Shown: one piece after another, positions 60,314 through 64,000 of the stretch
How the letters are laid out: each line of letters begins with the position of its first letter
Numbering within the stretch: the stretch's first letter is position 1
NCBI GenBank assembly: GCA_049889215.1
Contig: JBMHDV010000023.1
Coordinates: 124,001-188,000, forward strand
Direction: 5' to 3'
Origin: UBA817 sp049889215
Lineage (GTDB): Bacteria > Margulisbacteria > Marinamargulisbacteria > UBA817
DNA: 64,000 nt
Made by a program: the position numbers and the translations under genes
The notes under the pieces: generated by a model
What the model saw: the letters and a program-made list of their open reading frames with translations, nothing else
Databases searched by the model: none
What the model was told of the DNA's origin: nothing

Positions 60314-60853
60314 ATGAACGCATTATTACTTAGCCTAATCCCGTTGGTCGCTTTTGCTATTTTAGATACTTACGCCAGCCTAAATATTGCCCTGATTGCA
60401 ACTGTTATATTAACCATCATCGAAGTCATCTACACACTAATTAGCGTGGGTCACTTGGATGGTGTCAGTATTTTTTCAATCGGTTTGGTTGCCGTGCTTG
60501 TTGGATTTAGCTACATCAAAAAAGACCGGCTTATGTTCCGCTTAAAGCCAGCCATTCTTAAAGGCGTCTTGGGAATTTACATGATCATTTTCTATGCCAT
60601 GGGCCGCCCCATCCTTTTGGAATTTGCACAAAAGTATCCTCAATTATTACCAGAAAACGCCACAATTATTTTAGCAACAGAGCAAGGCCAACAGTTATTT
60701 AAAGCACTATCACTCAACATGGGCATTGCCTTGACTATTTTTGGAGGCATCGTTGCCTATTCCAGTGTAAAACACAATAATTTTTGGTGGGGTGTAATTA
60801 ATATTGTCGGCTTTTTTGCGGCATTGCTTATTGCAATGTTAGCTTCATTCTAA
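60314..60853 (+). CDS. YciB-like inner-membrane septation/intracellular growth protein
   Basis: A 179-residue protein with about five membrane helices. KKDRLMFRLKPAILKGVLG after the second/third helix and the following YAMGRPILLEFAQ resemble the YciB (IspA/IspZ) family, whose members affect cell-envelope synthesis and, in Shigella, intracellular spread. The match is by pattern only, and several helices are generic, so another small polytopic family is possible. Its stop interlocks with that of the convergent gene (CTAA at 60850-60853). Confidence 0.6.
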   Translation: MNALLLSLIPLVAFAILDTYASLNIALIATVILTIIEVIYTLISVGHLDGVSIFSIGLVAVLVGFSYIKKDRLMFRLKPAILKGVLGIYMIIFYAMGRPILLEFAQKYPQLLPENATIILATEQGQQLFKALSLNMGIALTIFGGIVAYSSVKHNNFWWGVINIVGFFAALLIAMLASF

Positions 60854-61890
60854 ATATGCGACTTTTTTACTGACCAAATAAACCCATCAAACCAAAAATG
60901 GCAGGTGGCTACTGTCGCCAAAAAGCAGATTCCCAGTCGAGACGCATTGGCTGGATCCAACACAAAAACAACAAACCCACCAAACGCAACAGTAATGACT
61001 GTAAATAAAGCAATCACGCCAATAGTGCTAAATTTAGGCGTAAATAACCGTTGTGTTAACGCCTTTTTTTCGGACCAATACAACATTGCGTAATACTGCC
61101 ACGCATGAAAAAAGTTTGCAATAATAAAGGCCATTCCAAATGAATTAAAGCCCCAAGCACAAATACTGACCACAGCGGTAATCACCAACATCAGCCCTTT
61201 TAATGGGGATACCAACTGCTTTTTTGAATACTGAACCAAACGAAACAAATAATATGGAATAAATACGCCTGAAAACCCAAGCACTGCAACAACCAACCCC
61301 GTAGAAACACGTCCTGCAACAGCTGGCACATCCGCTAAAAAGAAAAGCCCTAACAAAGAAAAATGCTCAAATGTACTTAAATGTTGAATCAGGGTTGCAC
61401 CACCTATTATCGGCCCCATATACAACAACACACATAAAACTCGATCCAACCGGCGCATCTGTGCCGATGCATCGCCTATTTTAGCATCATACATTCGGGT
61501 GAATCCAAAGGTTTGGCAAGCAGAGTGATAAGCATCCCACCATGTATTTAATACCAATTGCACAACTAACAATGTTTGCGAAAAAAAGCCAAATAAAAAG
61601 ATCAGCGGTGGCGCTAATAATAACCGCCATTTAAATGCCCTAAAAATCTTGGCATTTCCATACGCCCTAACCACCGTCATAAACAAGTGACATTGGGTCA
61701 TCAAAATTAATACAATCAATTCCCAATACCGTCCTTTAAAATAACCAACGGAAACATACTCATCTGGAATCCAACGAAACCCGACACCAATGCCAATCGC
61801 CATCGCAATTAAAGGCGCTCCAATAAACCCCACCCAGTCGTACAACGGGGACACAATATAAAGGGATCGAGAAATAGCAAATGGCCTCAC
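60850..61890 (-). CDS. polytopic membrane protein with conserved-looking histidines, unknown function
   Basis: A 346-residue protein with about nine or ten membrane helices. Several His residues sit at helix ends: QCHLFMTVVRAYGN, WWDAYHSACQTFGFTRMYD, NFFHAWQYYAMLYWSEKK and CHFWFDGFIWSVKK. That distribution would suit a membrane-bound diiron or heme enzyme, or a transporter, but I cannot name the family. The start is the GTG at 61890; no Shine-Dalgarno is clear. It is flanked by convergent yciB and divergent ggt. Confidence 0.75.
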   Translation of the reverse strand: MRPFAISRSLYIVSPLYDWVGFIGAPLIAMAIGIGVGFRWIPDEYVSVGYFKGRYWELIVLILMTQCHLFMTVVRAYGNAKIFRAFKWRLLLAPPLIFLFGFFSQTLLVVQLVLNTWWDAYHSACQTFGFTRMYDAKIGDASAQMRRLDRVLCVLLYMGPIIGGATLIQHLSTFEHFSLLGLFFLADVPAVAGRVSTGLVVAVLGFSGVFIPYYLFRLVQYSKKQLVSPLKGLMLVITAVVSICAWGFNSFGMAFIIANFFHAWQYYAMLYWSEKKALTQRLFTPKFSTIGVIALFTVITVAFGGFVVFVLDPANASRLGICFLATVATCHFWFDGFIWSVKKSHI

Positions 61891-61975
61891 ACAATTATCG
61901 AATCATATTCATCAAGGTTCGGCAAGCAATCACATACCCAACGTTTCAAATATTTGTTACACTAACAGCATCTCC

Positions 61976-63676
61976 ATGAACCAATTTATTCAATGCATGA
62001 TTATTATCTGTTGTTCGGTAATTACTGTTGCAACTCCAATTCAGTCCAACAATGCCATTCATCACCCAATTATTGGGAGCAAAGGCATGGTTGCCTCACA
62101 AGAATCTCATGCGAGCAAGGTTGGGCTTACTATTTTAAAGCAAGGTGGAAATGCCATTGATGCAGCCGTTGCCATGGGGTTTGCACTGGCCGTCACTCAT
62201 CCGCAAGCAGGCAATCTGGGCGGTGGTGGCTTTATGCTCATTCATTTGGCCAAAGAAAATAAAACGATTGCGCTTGATTTTAGAGAAACCGCCCCTGCTA
62301 GAGCAACAACCGCCATGTTTCTAAAACCAGATCAAAGCGTGGATCACAAAAAAGCCCGCTTCTCATTGCAATCCAGTGGTGTTCCAGGCAGTGTCCATGG
62401 ACTTTTAACTGCATTAAATGATTTTGGGTCATTACCACGACGCAGTGTTATTAAACCCGCCATTAAATTGGCAAAAAACGGCATTATCGTATCACAACCA
62501 TTATCTTTAGCACTCGAACGGGCCAAACCTCGCTTAATAAACGATCCAACCATGGGGCCGATCTTTTACCCCAAAGGAAAACAACTATCTCCTGGTGACC
62601 GGCTCATCCAACGAGATTTAGCACAATCATTGCGCCGCATTGCGAACAAAGGATTTCATGGATTTTATGCGGGTAAAACCGCCAAACATTTGCACCAATT
62701 AATGTTAAATAATGGTGGGCTTATTTCAACACAAGATTTAGCCAACTATCAATCCAAATACCGTGAGCCGGTTGCATTCAACTATCGTGATATTCAAGTT
62801 TATAGCATGCCACCACCAAGTTCAGGTGGTGTGATTATGGGGCAAATACTAAAACTAATTGAGCCCTACCCGTTAAATGAATGGGGACATAACAGTGCCA
62901 ATACCATCCATGCCATGACAGAAGCCATGCAGTTAGCCTATGCCGATCGATCAGAATGGTTGGGCGATAGTGATTTTGTAAATGTGCCAACAAAGGCATT
63001 ATTGCACCCCAGCTATATTCGTAAACGCCGCAAACGCATCCAACTGAAGCAACATACCGCAAGCCAACCCAATACTTATGGCCAACCCTATGAAAGTGAT
63101 GAAACCACCCATTACAGCGTGGTGGATCAATGGGGCAATGCCGTATCGGTTACAACAACACTCAATTTTAGTTTCGGCTCTGGCATTGGCATTCCTGGCA
63201 CAGGTATTTTATTAAATAACGAAATGGATGATTTTTCAGCCAAACCAGGGGTTCCAAATGCCTATGGCTTAATCGGCAATAAACGTAACGCCATTGCCCC
63301 TAAAAAGAGGATGCTAAGTTCGATGACACCAACCATAGTACTAAAAAACAATGATGTTTTCTTGGTGACTGGATCCCCAGGTGGCAGCCGAATCATCACC
63401 ACCGTGACCCAAATCATAAGCAATGTGGTCGACCACCACATGAATATAGCTGAAGCTAGCCATGCGGCCCGTTTTCACCATCAATGGCTCCCCGATGAAT
63501 TACGAATAGAGCCCAACGGCTTTTCAAACGACACCTTAAAAAAATTACGTAAAAAAGGTCACACCATTCAAACCAAACGTGTTATGGGGTCTACACAGAG
63601 CATTATGAAGCAAAATGGCACACTGTATGGCGCATCAGATCCACGGACACCATCTGGCTTAACGTTGGGCTATTAA
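61976..63676 (+). CDS. ggt: gamma-glutamyltransferase
   Basis: A periplasmic or secreted N-terminal nucleophile hydrolase that transfers or hydrolyses the gamma-glutamyl group of glutathione. The 566-residue precursor has a signal peptide (CMIIICCSVITVAT). Family segments are GGNAIDAAVAMGFALAVTHP, NLGGGGFMLIH, LDFRETAPA and PPPSSGGVIMGQIL. The autocleavage/catalytic threonine is in DETTHYSVVDQWGNAVS, followed by LNNEMDDFSAKPG and GSPGGSRIITTV. It would supply cysteine and glutamate from glutathione, complementing the sulfur operon. A TACACT box lies 12 bases before the ATG. Confidence 0.96.
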   Translation: MNQFIQCMIIICCSVITVATPIQSNNAIHHPIIGSKGMVASQESHASKVGLTILKQGGNAIDAAVAMGFALAVTHPQAGNLGGGGFMLIHLAKENKTIALDFRETAPARATTAMFLKPDQSVDHKKARFSLQSSGVPGSVHGLLTALNDFGSLPRRSVIKPAIKLAKNGIIVSQPLSLALERAKPRLINDPTMGPIFYPKGKQLSPGDRLIQRDLAQSLRRIANKGFHGFYAGKTAKHLHQLMLNNGGLISTQDLANYQSKYREPVAFNYRDIQVYSMPPPSSGGVIMGQILKLIEPYPLNEWGHNSANTIHAMTEAMQLAYADRSEWLGDSDFVNVPTKALLHPSYIRKRRKRIQLKQHTASQPNTYGQPYESDETTHYSVVDQWGNAVSVTTTLNFSFGSGIGIPGTGILLNNEMDDFSAKPGVPNAYGLIGNKRNAIAPKKRMLSSMTPTIVLKNNDVFLVTGSPGGSRIITTVTQIISNVVDHHMNIAEASHAARFHHQWLPDELRIEPNGFSNDTLKKLRKKGHTIQTKRVMGSTQSIMKQNGTLYGASDPRTPSGLTLGY

Positions 63677-64000
63677 TTAACGAACAAAGAGTTCTTGTTG
63701 CGTACCAGTAAAAGCTTTAGCAGCCTCAACAAAACCAAAAAATAACGGATGTGGCTTTAATGGACGAGACTTAAATTCAGGATGATACTGGCATGCCATA
63801 AAGAAGGGATGATTTGGGTTTTCAATGACCTCAACCAAATTATTGTCTGGGCAAATGCCTGAGAAGACCAAGCCATTGGACTCAAATTGCGCTTTATAAT
63901 CGTTATTAAATTCATAACGGTGACGATGACGCTCATAGATTAATGATTCACCATAAAGGGCATGGAGTTGCGTATTTGGTTGCACGGAACATGGATAATG
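63677..64000 (-). CDS. pyrG: CTP synthase, C-terminal part (5' part beyond window)
   Basis: Glutamine-dependent conversion of UTP to CTP. About 107 C-terminal residues are visible in an open frame to the window edge. The segment LYGESLIYERHRHRYEFN, SGICPDNNLVEVIE and FFMACQYHPEFKSRP belong to the class I glutamine amidotransferase domain; YHPEF holds the catalytic His and Glu. Its stop lies directly next to the ggt stop. Confidence 0.95.
   Translation of the reverse strand, partial: HYPCSVQPNTQLHALYGESLIYERHRHRYEFNNDYKAQFESNGLVFSGICPDNNLVEVIENPNHPFFMACQYHPEFKSRPLKPHPLFFGFVEAAKAFTGTQQELFVR

Noticed and set aside
61950..61975. Leaderless start for ggt
   Set aside because: TACACT is present but 12 bases before the ATG, and the codon at the 6-base position is ATC, so ggt does not follow the pattern.
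1..64000. Prophage, insertion sequence or integrase
   Set aside because: I found no transposase, integrase, capsid or terminase motifs and no long terminal inverted repeats.

Overview
The window reads as one contiguous piece of an AT-rich bacterial chromosome from a Gram-negative organism. Envelope genes support this: an SppA protease fused to an outer-membrane-barrel-like domain, a TesA/YbbA/YbbP set, a YbgC thioesterase, and PdxA next to RsmA. I cannot assign a phylum from sequence alone. Several large proteins with eukaryote-like traits (ankyrin repeats, nuclear-localisation-type basic clusters, SUMO-pathway-like motifs, a candidate cysteine-protease fold) suggest a host-associated or intracellular life. 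There are no rRNA genes, CRISPR arrays, insertion sequences or phage genes in view.

Layout. 1-2.1 kb: 5' part of comEC and a small membrane protein, minus strand. 2.2-3.7 kb: tRNA-Gly(TCC), a hairpin-bearing ~208 bp tandem repeat, and an AT-rich phosphoribosyltransferase-like gene bracketed by repeat copies. 3.7-7.7 kb: a 1348-residue Ser-rich protein with NLS-like clusters, a SP-RING-like zinc site, SUMO-interacting-type motifs and SUMO-acceptor-type motifs. 7.9-14.4 kb: an LTA-synthase-like sulfatase, an aldo-keto reductase, a two-gene unit of unknown function, a family 2 glycosyltransferase and an unknown protein. 14.5-17.2 kb: proA, glutaredoxin, a small membrane protein, miaE. 17.3-28.6 kb: a sulfur operon that runs from an Rrf2 regulator through cysK, a sulfur-carrier protein, metY, an E1-like enzyme, a JAMM protease, an unknown gene, sulfite reductase-TusA, DUF2061, cysH, cysD and cysN, with a deaminase gene behind. 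28.6-33.3 kb: a DtxR-type regulator divergent from a troABCD-type Mn/Fe importer. 33.3-45.7 kb: housekeeping and envelope genes (CPBP protease, folE, maf, merC, sppA, mgtC, pdxA, rsmA, tesA, ybbA, ybbP, ybgC). 45.7-50.6 kb: two adjacent large proteins sharing a candidate cysteine-protease module, one with ankyrin repeats. 50.6-64 kb: a UvrD-type helicase, uvrB, a long Nudix protein, a SNF2 ATPase, purU, a small unknown gene, yciB, a polytopic membrane protein, ggt and the 3' end of pyrG.

How the genes work together. The sulfur operon reduces sulfate to sulfide (CysDN, an Fe-S APS reductase type CysH, sulfite reductase). It appears to load the sulfide as a thiocarboxylate on a ThiS-like carrier for homocysteine synthesis by MetY, the layout known from Wolinella succinogenes (HcyS/HcyD/HcyF/MetY). 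CysK gives a parallel route to cysteine. A near-perfect palindrome lies between a consensus -35 and -10 in front of the Rrf2 gene, so the operon is probably autoregulated.

The most unusual points are: (1) the SP-RING/SIM/SUMO-site/NLS combination at 3676-7722; (2) the paired candidate CE-clan-like cysteine-protease proteins at 45667-50567; (3) a recurrent TANNNT box exactly 6 nt before the start codon of at least eleven genes, most lacking a Shine-Dalgarno, pointing to widespread leaderless mRNAs; (4) the thiocarboxylate methionine pathway, with a carrier ending Gly-Gly-Gly-Gln; (5) convergent genes whose stop codons interlock, leaving no room for terminators.
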